Origin: Diplonema papillatum
Lineage: Eukaryota; Euglenozoa; Diplonemea; Diplonemida; Diplonemidae
DNA: 64,000 bases
Direction of reading: 5' to 3'
Assembly: GCA_030068145.1 (NCBI GenBank)
Contig: JAPJBO010000056.1
Span: 422,132 to 486,131, forward strand
The translations under genes and the position numbers were made by a program. The notes under the pieces were generated by a model that was not told the origin of the DNA, made no database searches, and saw only the letters and a list, made by a program, of their open reading frames with translations. The number at the start of each line of letters is the position of its first letter. Within the stretch, counting starts at the first letter, position 1. Positions 31,879-44,253 of this stretch are shown here, in pieces.

Positions 31879-33420
31879 TTGCCCGTGGCCTGAATCACTT
31901 AAATAACAACGAATGGATGGTGCTCGATTGATAGGTCACGTGCCACGTTAACGTGTATCAGATGATTCAGGTGCTGCTTGCTAGCATGATCGGCTGGTTG
32001 TAGCTTCATTGGCAGCAACTAGGGGAGAGAATCGAGTGGCAACACAGAAAGGCAACTGTCTGAGTATTCGCGCGAACTTGTCTAAAGCACTTAAAGAAAC
32101 GAAGCAATGCAACAGTTCAGTGAAAGTTCGTCCGTCAATAGGTTCGTTCGGAAAGTCGGAGGAAAGGCGGACTTGCTTGTGTGCGTGACGTTCACGGCCT
32201 CACAAGGGGACCACATGAGAAACCCGTCGCCGGAGAGCACTCCTAGCCTTTTTTGAAACGAGGTCGCTGGGCCCTTTCTAGTCGGACCTTGTGGGGTGCA
32301 GATTTCTTGACATTTATTTCCCTTTCCAAGGAGCAAAACTGCTTTGCGCCGAAGGCGCGGAAGTTTGGGTCTATTCCAGATGTCCGCTGGCAAGGCCTTT
32401 TCATTTTTTTGTTTGGGCCACCATATGGTGCATTCAAAAAAGACCCTGAGGTTCGTCACTGCGCAGTAGACAGCTCTCTCACTAAAGAAAGCGGTTCCGC
32501 TGGTGAGAGGAAACCCGAATATGATGTACATGCATGCTGCCGTTTTCTTGACAAGACACTGTAGAAACAATCGACGTTTCCATCAGTCTATGACTTAATC
32601 TGCAGGTTCTGAGGTGGTCGGCTGTTTCCGGTGTTTGTGGTTGCTTTTCTTGAGGATGCGAGAGGCGCAGTTGAAGCTCCGACTGTCGTTCTCGTCCACG
32701 GAGTATTTCAATGTTGGGAGCGCCGGCTCCATGACAGCTCGCGGGACAAGGAGAACCCGGAAAGGGTCACTACCGTTTTGTTTTGACATAGAGATTTGTT
32801 TGCTTCCTATTTCCTTTTGTTGTTGCGTAGCCCGGGAGACTTGGACCCACAACAAAAGAATACTCGACGTAGCTGCTTCGACTCCGAATGGAAGGGAGGG
32901 AAATATAGAGGTAAGGGGCAAATACAATACAAACACAATCTGATTTGTTCTTCGCTTACACCACTGTGTGTTGTTTTCTCACTCAGGACTTTGACCTGTT
33001 GTGTTTGTGTGATTTGTCGTGTAGGGGTAGACGCGCATGGCCTGACATCCGTTCAACACGTGGTTCGGTAGTTACAGCACTTGGGTTCTCTTCTGTTCTT
33101 TGTCGGGCAGCATCGTAGAGCACTTCCTTTCAAGCTGGCGCTTATGTAAAAATTAATTGCGCGCGGTAAGACCGGCGCCAGGCGAGACTGGGGGCAGCAA
33201 AAGTTTGGGAAACAGTAAAGTTCGGGCGAAGCTAAGTTCGGGTGAAGCTTTCGAGTGATGCTAAGTTTGGCCTGCAATGGCAAGGTCGGCAGTACCCGGG
33301 CCCCGACTCCGTTTTCCCAGACTGGCCACCCGGGAATCGCGAGACGTTGAGAAACTCCGCAAAAAACGCAAATATCGGGCACACTAGACCCCGAAAACCA
33401 ACAACCGGAAAAGTGTCTTC
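31879..33420. other. Gene-poor intergenic sequence
   Basis: Upstream of the coiled-coil gene. Short open frames occur on both strands without recognisable motifs. No repeat array or RNA gene could be supported. Confidence 0.4.
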
Positions 33421-33480
33421 GGCAGTGTTCGAACCCGGGCCACCGGGGCTGAAAGCCAACACCCGGTCACTCTGCCACCC
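33421..33480 (-). other. tRNA-like / SINE-like sequence
   Basis: On the minus strand, TGGCAGAGTGACCGG resembles a pol III A box and GGGTTCGAACAC a B box, about 40 bases apart, with GCTTTCAGCC between them. The T stem does not pair well and the acceptor stem is unclear, so this is a decayed tRNA or the head of a tRNA-derived SINE rather than a working tRNA gene. Confidence 0.35.
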
Positions 33481-34239
33481 CTTTGCATTTTGGCAGGGGG
33501 GAAAAAAGCTAGCCTCGCACAATCCCCAGCTCCAAAAGAACAATACACTTTTGAGTGTAGAGAAAAGTGGGGTTGGCTCGAATAGAGGCTATTCACATTG
33601 CATGTCCATAGGACCTCCAGTCTCGAAAAAAACAAGTAACTAATTTTCGTACCAACGCGAGCGCCGGCCCGAAATGGCTAGGATATGGCAGGTGTTGTTG
33701 AAGGAGTCGGAGACGAAATGTCGCAACCTGGGTGTAAAAGCTTGACATTTTCAGCATATTTGTCAATAAAGTGGCTTGCAATGCCGATTAACTCTCGGGA
33801 AAAACTCGGCGCTGATTTCGAGGGGAGAACAATACAACTGCGAATGGGTCATTTTCGTTGAACGTGGCTTCCTCGAATATTTCTTGCAAAGCAGGTGCCT
33901 GTTGCAAACCCAGGAACCAAGAACTGCGGCGAAGTCGTGTGGCTGGCCCGTCTGGGCTGTCTGTTGACTGGTACGTATGACGCATCATGCTTTCATGTGA
34001 TTGTTCACACGTTGCAGCCGGACCGAGTCGGACCGCGTCAGACCTCGAGTATACTCACGAGACAAAGTCAGGTTTGACGGTTGTCTAGTTTTCGTCTTGT
34101 CTGACTCCAACGGCCTCACTGAGACACAGAGTAGAAATCCCGATGGTTTCTGTAGGACGTCAGTCGCAGAATCACGTTTTTTGTGCTTGGTCTCTAGAGC
34201 TAGCTGCATTTTGAAACAGCTTTCAGACGGCTATTTTTC
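33481..34239. other. Intergenic, short dispersed similarity only
   Basis: The stretch around 33881-33902 (GCAAAGCAGGTGCC) resembles sequence at an intron edge of the DIS3L2-like gene near 5620-5637, perhaps a small shared repeat. No gene was recognised. Confidence 0.3.
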
Positions 34240-34450
34240 TTTGAATAAACTGTCTTATATGTCCGGCATAGTTTCAAAAGTTGTCTTATATGTCCGACAT
34301 AGTTTCAGAGTTGTCTTACCGTGGCCGACACAGTTTCCGAGCATGTCCGACATAGTTTCAGAAGTTGTCTTACATGTCCGAGATACTTTCAAAGGTTGTC
34401 TTACATGTCCGACATAGTTTGAAGAGTTGTCTTGTATGTCCGATACTTTG
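34240..34450 (+). repeat. Left array of a foldback-like element
   Basis: About seven degenerate copies of a roughly 30-bp unit, e.g. GTTGTCTTACATGTCCGACA followed by TAGTTTCAAAA. The unit recurs in reverse complement at 37205-37515, 2.8 kb away, and at 38848-38962. Confidence 0.85.
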
Positions 34451-37204
34451 GTATACCTTCATGGGCTTACCCGCCAGGGTTGCCACAAGAGGCGCCGACG
34501 AAGACTTCCGACGACGACGACAGAGACGAAGACGAAGAAGTCGACCTGCTGCTCTGTGTAATGTAAATTCGTGTCGGCAGGCCAATACGTCTCAGAAGTT
34601 GTCGTATATACTCTTAGGTTACTCACCATCTATCCTTGCAGAACAAACGAACACAGTCATGACCCTCACCACCTTCTGAAGACTTCTCCAGCTATCCTAT
34701 CATTACGCACGCCCTGAACCACGTACCTTCTGAACCTGCTTTTTGAACCACATTACCACAAGAGTTGAGTTCGGCTGCTTTTTGAAGCAAATTATGTACC
34801 ACAAAAGTTGAGTTGAGTATCAAGTCGAGAATGAGTTTTTACGTTGACACGTGGGCGCCTGGACGGCAAAATAGCCATGCAGCCTACCAAACAAGTCCCC
34901 AAACACCCCCCACGGCCGACCTGGGTACCCTTGTCACTGGTCAAAGGCAGGGGAGGTCTCTGTATCTGTTCTGCAGTGAAAAATGGATCTACTCGTTACA
35001 GTGGACGAGCTTCCATTTGAGAACGAGGAAGACGCCGCCAGGGTTATGGCCTACACCGGTACAGGCACTTGGGGGTCAACAATGGAGGAAATTTGGCAAA
35101 AGCTTGCGAATGGGCTGTGCCAACTGGTGCTTGACCAATAAATCCAGTGAAAACTTGAACAAAAACTTTAACTCTCAAAACTCAACATGGGGAGTGAACC
35201 GCCCTGACCACCGGGAAGGAAACCCGCCGAAAATGCTGAAGCAGGCCACCTTGTTGGCATGGGCCTGCCAAGACGCCCAGTCACTGTAGAGAGCCTCCAC
35301 AAGTTGCGTGTGGACGGTGCGAGCCTTCAATGAACTCAATGCCAAGTCCACGCACGACATACGGTTGGAGTGTCGACCTCGCACGAGGGTGCGGCACAGC
35401 GGCGGGTGAAGTTATCCAGAAACGGCAGCAGCTATCACAGAGGAACGACTGAAGCAAAGCCTTTTGTTCGGGGAAGGATCCTGCACGCAGTCAGAAGCAA
35501 CCCAGCCACAGCAGACACAGTCGAAGGATAACCGAATAGCTATCGACGGCATTTTGCACGAACCTTGGTCCGTTCAAACCAGATGGGTCATGCCTGGAAT
35601 TCTTACCTTACGCCATTCTGACGAAGCTGGGGGCTCATCGACCGGTTGTGACTCGGCCGTATCCAGGCTGCAGGTCCACTCCAATGTGTAGGTCGCGGCT
35701 GCCTGCTAAGAAACTCCTGGAAGACGAACCCTAGTAAAAAAGCCACATGCCTGGCAGGCTTCGAAATAAAAAAACTGCCCAGAGGCGGTTTTGAAAAAAT
35801 GACTGGGCCACCGGTCTTAAAGCGAACACTGGGACCACGTGCTAAAAAAAAGCGGGCCATTTCTTTTTGGGTTCGAGAAATTGTTGAACCCGAATCCGAG
35901 AAAAATGTCATCGACAGCGAAATCAAGCGGTAAGATTGGATTCCCGGCTTCAGGAGTGTTCCACATTGAACTTCTCTCGAAAAAGAAGCTGCTCTCGAGG
36001 GGGGAGCCCGTGGAAACCCCTGCAAACCCCCACTGACTCTGGCACTGAGGACAAATAATATTGTATTCCAAAACTATGCTCACCGAAACCCCTTTTTCAC
36101 GTACCTATTGTATTTGCCAATAATATTGTATGACTACCTACAGTATTTGACCCCCCCCAGTAACAGCAGCTAACTTTTGGTATCTCTTTCAGTTCTGAGA
36201 GAAAGCTAACCCCCATGCCCTCTTGCAGAAGAATCTATTCGCGCGGCCCCTGAGTGCGGATATTGTGCAAGGATTTGAAAGGTAGATGGGCGGAAGCGAT
36301 GCCTACAGTGGGTGGAAACGAGTTCAGAATAGGGTTGGCACACCCCCCGGATGCCATGACTCTGCTGCTGATGGCGTGCGCGTGCAGGTTAAACTCGCCG
36401 TCTTCACATGCAAGATTGGTACAAGGGCGAACGTTCAGTGGAAGCTGACGAACACAGTGCCACCAGGAAGCACGGTCACATCCATCCTTCTTAAATGACT
36501 AGGGGCAGTACTGGTTGGTGACGACGAGACCCACTCGCCTGCTGCGGGGCATCAAGCAGAATCGTCGCTCTGTCGTACAGTTGGCCATGTAGTCGTAGAT
36601 GCGGAACCGAAACAACATTGACCCCCTCAGCCAGAAATCACCCAGTGTCTAGAAAAGCTGGATCAGTTATTCCCGTCTCCTAATGCTCGGATGCCGATGC
36701 CGAAAAGCGATTTCCACCCCTCGTCATTTTTACTGTTTTTTGGTGACGTGTCCTCATTTTTCCACGGTCCGTGACCCCTCGTTTAGAAACACCAGTCAAG
36801 TGAGGCGTCACCCCAGAGCCTGCGCGAAAAGGCCTGGTAATCACCCCCATTCTTCAACCTCATTGATGTCCTGAAGAACCTTTCATTGATGTCCTGAAGA
36901 ACCTTCATTGATGTCCTGAAGAACCTTCAACGATGCAGACGACGTTTCCTCCCCCGTTCTTCTCGAACAGCTCGAACCATGCATTCGCGGTGTCGGGTAC
37001 TGGTCACGAAACCCTCCAGTCAACTGCGTCGGGCGGAGCAAGGCGGCTGCAAATGAAATAATGGCGGACGAGAAGGTGCTACACCCGCGTCCAGTATCCC
37101 TCATCAGGAATACCAGAGAACACCTTCCAACCCTAGGAACACCAAATAGTCGCACAATGGCAAATGGTAGTTGACACACCCATATTGCTACGCTGTTCTC
37201 CGAG
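34451..37204. other. Interior of a foldback-like element, no firm gene
   Basis: Between the inverted arrays. It contains an (A/G)ACGACG-rich stretch (34500-34545) and a 52-codon + strand frame at 34983-35141 starting MDLLVTVDELPFENEEDAAR, which reads like protein but is too short to assign. Three tandem copies of TCATTGATGTCCTGAAGAAC occur at 36860-36930. I see no transposase. Confidence 0.4.
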
Positions 37205-37515
37205 AACTATGCCGTGGACGTGTAAGACAACTTCTGAAACTATTTCGGCGGCATATAAGACAATTAATGAAACATGTCGGACATGCTCAGAAACTATAAG
37301 ACAATTAATGAAAGTATGTCGGACATGCTCAGAAACTATGTCGGACATGTAAGACAACTTTCTGAAACTTTGTCAAACATGTAACACAACTTTGAAATTA
37401 TGTCGGACATCTACGACAACTTTTTGAAACTATGTCGGACTAATGAAACTATGTCGGACATGTAGTCGCAAAACTATGTCGGACATATAAGACAACTTTT
37501 GAAGCTTTTTCGGAC
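37205..37515 (-). repeat. Right array of the foldback-like element
   Basis: Tandem degenerate units such as ATGTCGGACATGTAAGACAA followed by CTTTTGAAACT, the reverse complement of the 34240 array. Two units carry an AAGACAATTAATGAAA variant. Confidence 0.85.
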
Positions 37516-37952
37516 ATCCATGGCTTCCGATGCGTTTGGGCTCAAATTTAATTCACATGCGGAACGTGCGGAAAAGGTCCAAAAAGCCGGGGGGGAAACA
37601 AGCTCTAGAAAAGGATCCAGGGTGTACCTGGTAGGGAGAGTCTGCCCCAACTTGCCATATTTGGGTCGCCAAGTCCACATCAGCATCACATTCGCTGATC
37701 CTTTGCGGGCTTCGTGGTTTTGTGCGGTTGGCTTGGTGGCACGGGATCTATCGGCTTGTTGCAGACCTGCAAGAAGACGAAGGTAGTTCTGTTTTAGAAG
37801 CAAAGAATACTTGTTTTCCGGTACGGAGAGGGCACGACGTTTCAACGAGAAAAGAGGAACAAAGCACTTGATTGCTTCTTGCCAAATAGTAAAGCCCGTA
37901 CTGCCCGGAAAATTTAGGTGGGACGTTCTTGATTAGAGTGAAAGTTCGTAAG

Positions 37953-38478
37953 TAAACCCCGTACACACGTATATTATTTACTCACGGATATTATTTACTT
38001 CACGGATATTATTTACTTCACGAATATTATTTACTAGCGTTATTTTACTCCTATAAATAATTTCATTTATTATTTACTTCCCGCAAACCCGGTACCAGGG
38101 AAAGCCTGCTACACGGGAGCCAAGCTTCACGTGTTCGGCGGTACTGCAGAGCCACGGGCCTACGGGTCAAGTGGCTACCGATTTCCCAAACTAAAGCATC
38201 AAGGCTTGGCGCACCTTGGGGCTTGGCGCTCGCGCTGGACACAAGCTCGTCGAGGCGGTCAGCCGCAGGGCAGAGCGGACGGGGTTGTGGCACTGTGCTG
38301 CCTCCGACTCAAGCTTTGCAAGCTGTGGTTGACCGTCACGTTCCTGGACCAGGAGCGGCCTTTTTCTTTCTTCTTCTTCTTCCCGCAAACCCGTTTCATA
38401 AATCGATTCGTTTATTATTTGCTTTCCCGTGTATTATTTACTAATAAATAAGTAAATAATATACGTGTACGGGGTTTA
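37953..38478. mobile_element. MITE-like element with inverted termini
   Basis: The left end TAAACCCCGTACACACGTAT is matched in reverse complement by ATACGTGTACGGGGTTTA at the right end (38461-38478). Subterminal tandem units of TATTATTTACTTCACGGA type lie at 37970-38080, with similar ones at 38400-38455. The 320-bp interior has no gene. The size of about 526 bp and absence of coding sequence fit a non-autonomous DNA element. Confidence 0.75.
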
Positions 38479-38847
38479 AGTTAATATAGATGGTCGCTTC
38501 ACACTGCTAGAGCAAGATTTCGTACAAGAACCTCAAGAACGTCCACTTTTGCTTTGTGTGTGTTCCTTTTGCCTTGGCAAATGGTCCACGCAATCAGTCG
38601 ATGGATTGTTGCCCGACTCGGATGTAGGACGCACCCTTCGGACATCCCGTCCAAGGTTTGGACAGAAATCCTGACTGTGACTAACCACTGACAGTAGGTG
38701 GTTGACCTTACACAAGTGCCAATTTTAATACATGCGGAAACACATGCGGAAACACGTACGGAATTCCGCACGTACGGAAAGTCACAATTTTATTCACGTG
38801 CGGAATTCGTTCCGCATGCGGAACGCAAGGCCGGGACATCCAAAAAT

Positions 38848-38962
38848 ATGTCGGACATATAAGACAACTTTTGAAACTGTGTCGGACACATACGACAACT
38901 TTTGCAACTATGTCGGACATGTAGGACAACTTTTGAAACTATGTCGGACATGTACGACATTT
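38848..38962 (-). repeat. Solo copy of the GTCGGACATAAGACAA array
   Basis: Four units of the type ATGTCGGACATATAAGACAA CTTTTGAAAC, in the same orientation as 37205-37515. No partner arm in inverse orientation is seen downstream. Confidence 0.8.
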
Positions 38963-39782
38963 CACTCTTTTTCTTTTCCTTGGAAGGCCTCATGGAACTG
39001 GACGGTTTTTGCTGGTAGGTAGTTTTTGGGCTGCTGGGGGCCCCCCTTTTTTCGGAAAAACAGGGGTCTTTCAGGGTCCTTTCAGGGTCCCGGCGGTTTG
39101 GCGACACATTTTGCGGCGTTTTATCAACCCACACCGGTGGATAAAACGTTCCTGGGGTTTCCGAATGTTTTTGGGTTTCCCGTGTAGTTGTGTCCTAGTC
39201 GGCTGATTTTTGGCTGCGGTATGGGGGTTTGATGTTTTTCCTTAAGGTGCATGTCTTCTCAATATCAAACCACCTGTACAAAACGCTTTCCACCGTGGAT
39301 GGCTGGTACACACACTAGCCCCCTCGGTAAATTACCACCCAGGCTGCTTTTCATTCGTATCTTGCTTTTCCCCTTGCTTCCCGCGAGCTGGAAGGAGGCC
39401 ACTCTTTCTGTGACGAAGGCGCCAGAGAGAGCTCCAGCCCCAGCATCTACCCCGGTCTCGGCAGCCTTCAGACCCCCCACAGGCAAGTTTAAATGGCTAA
39501 ATCTGTACGATTCCGAATAAATAGATTGATCGAGCACTGAACATCGGGGAAAGGAGAACGTTCATCGGACTCTTCTGGATCGGTGTTAGTGCAGTGCCAC
39601 TCTGCCCAACCGTCCCAAGAGTCCGTGGTAAGCACGAGTCCCAATCCAAGATACGACTCGTCTTGATGATTGTGCAAGAGAGCCCGATAGTCGCTCGACC
39701 ATGTGCCCGCGGCTGCAGGGACTCGGGACTCCGGTGAGCTTGTTTGCGCGCTCATCAAAGCAATACAACTTGTTGTGTCCAT
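38963..39782. other. 3' flank of the PAN-like gene
   Basis: No independent gene was recognised. On the minus strand, 39782-39489 is open and directly in frame with the PAN-like gene after its TGA (see findings). Confidence 0.35.
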
Positions 39783-42700
39783 TCAGATGGAGTAGAGGAT
39801 CGAACGTCCATAGCTGCTGCCCGAAGCTGAAGGTCTGCGGCTGTTGTCTGGAGCTGAAGGTCTGCGGCTGTTGTCTGGAGCTGAAGGTCTGCGGCTGTTG
39901 TCTTGAGCTGAAGGTCTGCGGCTGTTGTCTTGAGCTGAAGGTCTGCGGCTATTATCTGGAGCTGAAGGTCTACGCCTGTTGTCTGGTGATGACATTCTGC
40001 GGCTGTCGTCTGATTGACTCAACATAAGGTCAACTGATTGTCGAGGCCGCAGCATGAGTTTGCGGTTTGGACCGGGGGGTTCGAACGTCGGTCGCGCCTG
40101 GGGTTGGCTACGGGACACGCCCGCAACAGCGGTCGCGGTGGAGGGTGCAACCGGCGAGCGACTGTGTGGGCCGTGCGGTGAGCCATACGAATCGAAGCGC
40201 ATGTCTGGTGAATGGAGCGACATCGGCGTCAGGATGTTGTTGTCATTGATCTGCTTGTAGACAGCGTCAGATGTTGCAAAAGCCGGATAAGTCGGTGAAA
40301 ACTCAAGACCACTCATCGAGTGTGGAGACGACGCTTCCGACGCCGAGCTGAGGATCCTCCAATTCGGAGGCGTCGACGGGTCGGTTATCTCTTCGAGGAG
40401 CGTATCTTTGCCACGCCGTTTCCGGTAAGCAACGCAGGCCGTAATGCTGCACGCAAGACAGAAAAGGAGCCCGAGCACTACGACAATGATCAAAACCGAG
40501 CTGGTTGCATCGGCATCTTGTTCGTCAGCGGCCCCCTGTTGGTCTGCCGGAGAAAGCGGCTCGGGCGTCACTGGGGAATTTGTTTCCGAGTGTGGGGAAT
40601 TGCTATCATACGATGGTCCCTTTGTCGACGGACTGCTGCTTGGCGGCTGCGTTTCCGAGGGAAGGACTGAAGGAGAACTGCTATCGAGCGATGGGCTTTG
40701 TGTAGATGGTATGTTAGCAGGGACTGAGGTGAGTGGCGCGTCTGTCTGTGAGCATGCGGTCTTCCTTTGTGGCATGTATAAATTGCGATCGGCAACGCCC
40801 CATTTCCGGGCGAAAGCGCAGGTCGTGCCGCCGGCTGCTTCGCATGAGCCGCTTCCGGGACCGAACCAGTCACTTGAGGATTTCGTCCAGCAATACACGC
40901 CTTCAATGGGGTTGTACTGCTGGTAATCACACCCGTCAACCTGCAGCGAGCAGTGCCCGTCGCTGAAGCGGTACCAGAAATTGCGGCACATGTCGTTTGC
41001 CTCGCACATTTCTGTGCATCCGTCAAGGGTCCAAGGCTTCCCCCAGTTCGGAACATCCCACTCCCCGCAGTTCGTCCCGACCGGATTTTTGCACTGGCCC
41101 TCTCCTTTCAACGAGAACGCCAAAGGCATGCGCGTCGCGGTATCCAGAGAGACGTATTCGGCGACCCCCAACTGCAGGTGTTCTTCAACGAAGCAGCGGA
41201 TTTCTACGTCTACACCGTGTTGGAAGAACTCTCCCTTCACTTCTTTGGAGAGTTCGATTAAAACTACATCGTCCTCAACCACTGCCGTCACGGAGACGGA
41301 TGAGTAAGACAGTTTCACTGCATCGAGCGAGGTGGGGAGCGCGGCGGTTTCGTCTGGGCCCGATCGTCGAGCTAAGCATGTCATGTGCGCCCCTTCCATT
41401 CCGCCCTCAGTCTGTACTGCGACCACAAACCCCTTAGCTGCTGTCGGGAAAGTTCCGGGAAACCGGTCAACAATGTGGTAACTCTTCGCCTTTCTCTTGT
41501 ACGTGTGCGCACCGTACCCGTCAAAGCACGATTCAAAAGCGCAACCTTCGATTCTTTCGTGGTTTTCCTGCTTGCTGCACGAGTCGTACGTGCTACACGT
41601 CAGCGCCGAGTTGTTGAATGTGAAAAACATGCAGGTGTCTTCCTGCTCGCATGTGGTCGCGCAGCAGTCGACGTTCGGCACGCTGAATTCGGGCTTGATA
41701 GGGGTTGCATCGCATGTTACGAAGCCGAAAGGATTACCTACAAGCTCGAACCCGTTCAGGAGCGGTGCCATGCCTTCTCTTGAGCAGATCCACGTGTCGT
41801 ACACACTATAATAATGTCGAGCACCGTCATCAACGTGAATCATCCAGCATTTGTGATACTTCGGATCGCTTGCGTCGCGCTTCATGAAGACAAAGCCTAC
41901 ACACAGAACGTCTTGATCGCAGGCCGCTTGACACCATTCGGCATTGTCGTATTCACCGAGCGGGACGTCAGGAAGCTGCGGTTTGCCGACAATGAGACGA
42001 TTCTGGCCCTCCCAAACATTGCGACTGCTCTCTGAACTGAACGGTGCAATATTTTGCAGGCGAATCCACCGCGTGCACCGCGGGCGCTCCTTCCCGGTCG
42101 GCTGCTCGCCGTCAGGAGTGGGGCACACAGCCGGGCCAACAACTCGCACACCGTAGTGCTTTTTCTGCAATGGCTGTGACTCGATCCAACAACTTGACGC
42201 GCTGACTCCTTTTGTCGGATAACTCCACGTCCAATACCTGTGTGATCGTGGTTGTGGCGTGTACGTGCTCTCTTCCGTTTTGGACACTACGAAAAACGCA
42301 AGGTCGTACGACAAAATGAAATATACCTGCACGGCGGACTTCCGGTGTACTCGCGGCACAACCTTGCACATTCGGCTGCAGTAGAAACCGTACCCCAGTC
42401 GGCAAGCAGCTTGTCATCCACTGCCAGACGATCGTGACCCATGGTAATTCCGCCCTCGGCACACGGTAGTCCATACTCATCCTCGTAGTCGGATATCGGG
42501 TGCTTCGGTCCCATCTGCTGAGCGTTTTCATTAAGAATGGGTTTCTCACCAACATCATTGGCAGACACGACAAAGAGGTAGTGAGGGTTGCATGGATCGG
42601 TTGCAGCTCTTTGCCTGCTCTGACGGTCCCAGGTTATAGGACACCGCTCATTCGGTAGTGTACCGTTTGGAATAGTTTTTATGATGTCGAACCCGGTTTT

Positions 42701-43354
42701 CTCGACTTCGAATAACAGCTTCGACGAGTCCATCCACCGAAGCGTCGACCAGGACACCGGGTTTTCAAGACCACACGAGGGGACCTTCCGTGTTGTGTCG
42801 GCAAATCCCCAGTACACGCGGTAGTGGGTGATGTCTGACTCGTCTGGAGCCCGAATAATTTGCAACTCGCCGCCAAAAGAAAACCGGCCCGGGTCACGAT
42901 CGACGAAGACGATGCCTTGAGCGTGATATCTCGGAACGGCCGCGGTAGGGTTGCAACACAACTGATCGTTGCAGTCCCAAATGCAGTCGATCGATGCTGC
43001 ATTACTCCGAAGGACGAAGCCAGGTGATTGGCACGTGTACGTGTCGCAGATTTGGGTCGCACAGCACTGCCAATCTGTGCAGATGCCTCCATATTCATCG
43101 CCAAGAACATAGTTGACGCAAAGGATGCCTGCAGCGTCGTGCCGCAGAACTCCAGATGAGCATTGGTGAGCTGGATTCCCTGCAGGAGGCAGTGCGGTTC
43201 CCATATATGGGTAAGCCGTCGTGCTTTCACTCCGATTGCAATAGTACCACTTCGGAAAGTCGTCTATGTTTTTAGGCGGACCCCAATCTGATAGGCAATT
43301 TGCTGCCGCCGCTGTGTATGCAAAGTGGCACAAAACGAACGTGCGACGCGCCAT
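39783..43354 (-). CDS. Apple/PAN-like type I transmembrane protein
   Basis: Two exons, 43354-42327 and 42237-39783, with donor CAG|GTATAT and acceptor CACACAG in matching phase; 1160 residues, TGA stop. The N-terminus MARRTFVLCHFAYTAAAANC is a likely signal peptide. The ectodomain (to about 915) is very Cys-rich with several apple/PAN-like modules, e.g. CQAACDQDVLCVGFVFMKRD with KCWMI, and CTEMCEANDMCRNFWYRF with HCSLQVDGC. A Ser/Pro-rich stalk follows, then one membrane helix (SSVLIIVVVLGLLFCLACSI) at about 920-945. The cytoplasmic tail ends in tandem eight-residue repeats of DNSRRPSA. PAN domains bind proteins or sugars, so an adhesion or recognition role at the cell surface is likely. The ligand is unknown. 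Confidence 0.85.
39815..39995 (-). repeat. 24-bp coding tandem repeat encoding DNSRRPSA
   Basis: About seven units. The + strand unit reads CTGAAGGTCTGCGGCTGTTG TCTG/TCTT. It adds arginine-directed phosphorylation-like motifs (RRxS) to the tail of the PAN-like protein. Confidence 0.92.
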
Positions 43355-43659
43355 GGTTGTAGATAACAGCCCGCGATTGCGGCAAGAACCTTCAGACCCG
43401 CGCCAGACTTTTTTTGAAGCTAGACTGGCGAGCACCAAAAAGAGAAGAGGTGTACCGTTCTCATTTCCTGACAATTTTGGTTTATTGAAAATGACAGGCT
43501 GCGTTCTGTCCGTTGATGCCTAGATAGTTGTATCTTATTAATGACGTTAGAATCTGGGCCCTTTTTAGAGATTTAGTTCGCTTGAGAATTCGGGATTTTA
43601 GAGTCTCCGGGTGACCTTCGTCGAATGGGTTCTTTTAAAAGCTAATACGTACTTTGAAA
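43355..43659. other. 5' flank of the PAN-like gene
   Basis: The stretch between the start codon at 43354 and the inverted-repeat element. Nothing beyond a presumed promoter region; no TATA box is obvious. Confidence 0.35.
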
Positions 43660-43784
43660 GTAAAGCCCCCCCCCCCCCCCCCCCCTCGTACTATTTAGGC
43701 AGTCGTACTATTTAGGTAAATATGTTGTTTTTTTAAAAGTTTTAAGTGCTGCCCCCAGCTGCAACGACTTTTAAGTTTTAATTC

Positions 43785-43935
43785 CGGCTAAGAGTTCACG
43801 CTCGTCCCTTCCCCGTTTTCTCTTTGATGCAGGTGAAGGACAGGTAACAGCCTGCAGATCCAGCACAGAGAGCGCGTCCAGGTCCATCATCACTGATTCG
43901 TCAAGGTTCACCCCCTCTACTGCATCAGCAATACG
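43785..43935 (-). CDS. Arm-encoded C-terminal exon (left copy)
   Basis: The minus-strand frame encodes VNLDESVMMDLDALSVLDLQ and ends SKRKRGRDERELLAGIKT with TAA, after a GCTGATGCAG acceptor-like sequence. The right arm has the same frame (47658-47802). The basic SKRKRGR looks like a nuclear localisation signal. It is probably the last exon of an unknown gene captured in the arms. Confidence 0.4.
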
Positions 43936-44253
43936 AGAGCTGCTGCGAACAGTGTGTGTTTAGTCCTTCTGAGCCCATAGACAGTTGGGGCACGTAGAGT
44001 GAGGCTCACTCTAAGTGACACTCATGCACTTTTGTCCACTGTGACTGAAAAATGTGGTTTCAGTGTCACTTAGAAGAATTAGAAAAACGTAAGATTTCGG
44101 CGGAAACCCAGTAAGCCTTTAGTGACTTCAGTGTCACTTAAGCGTAGAGCATTCAGCATCACGTAGAGTGAGACCTCACTCTAAATGACGCCGAGCCCCG
44201 ATTCTCTCGGTTCTTGGTGGTTCAACAGTGGCTAAACAGTGGCTAAATAGTGC

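Noticed and set aside
39815-39995. Non-coding satellite
   Set aside because: The 24-bp repeat keeps the PAN-like gene frame and encodes a regular eight-residue motif, so it is part of the gene.
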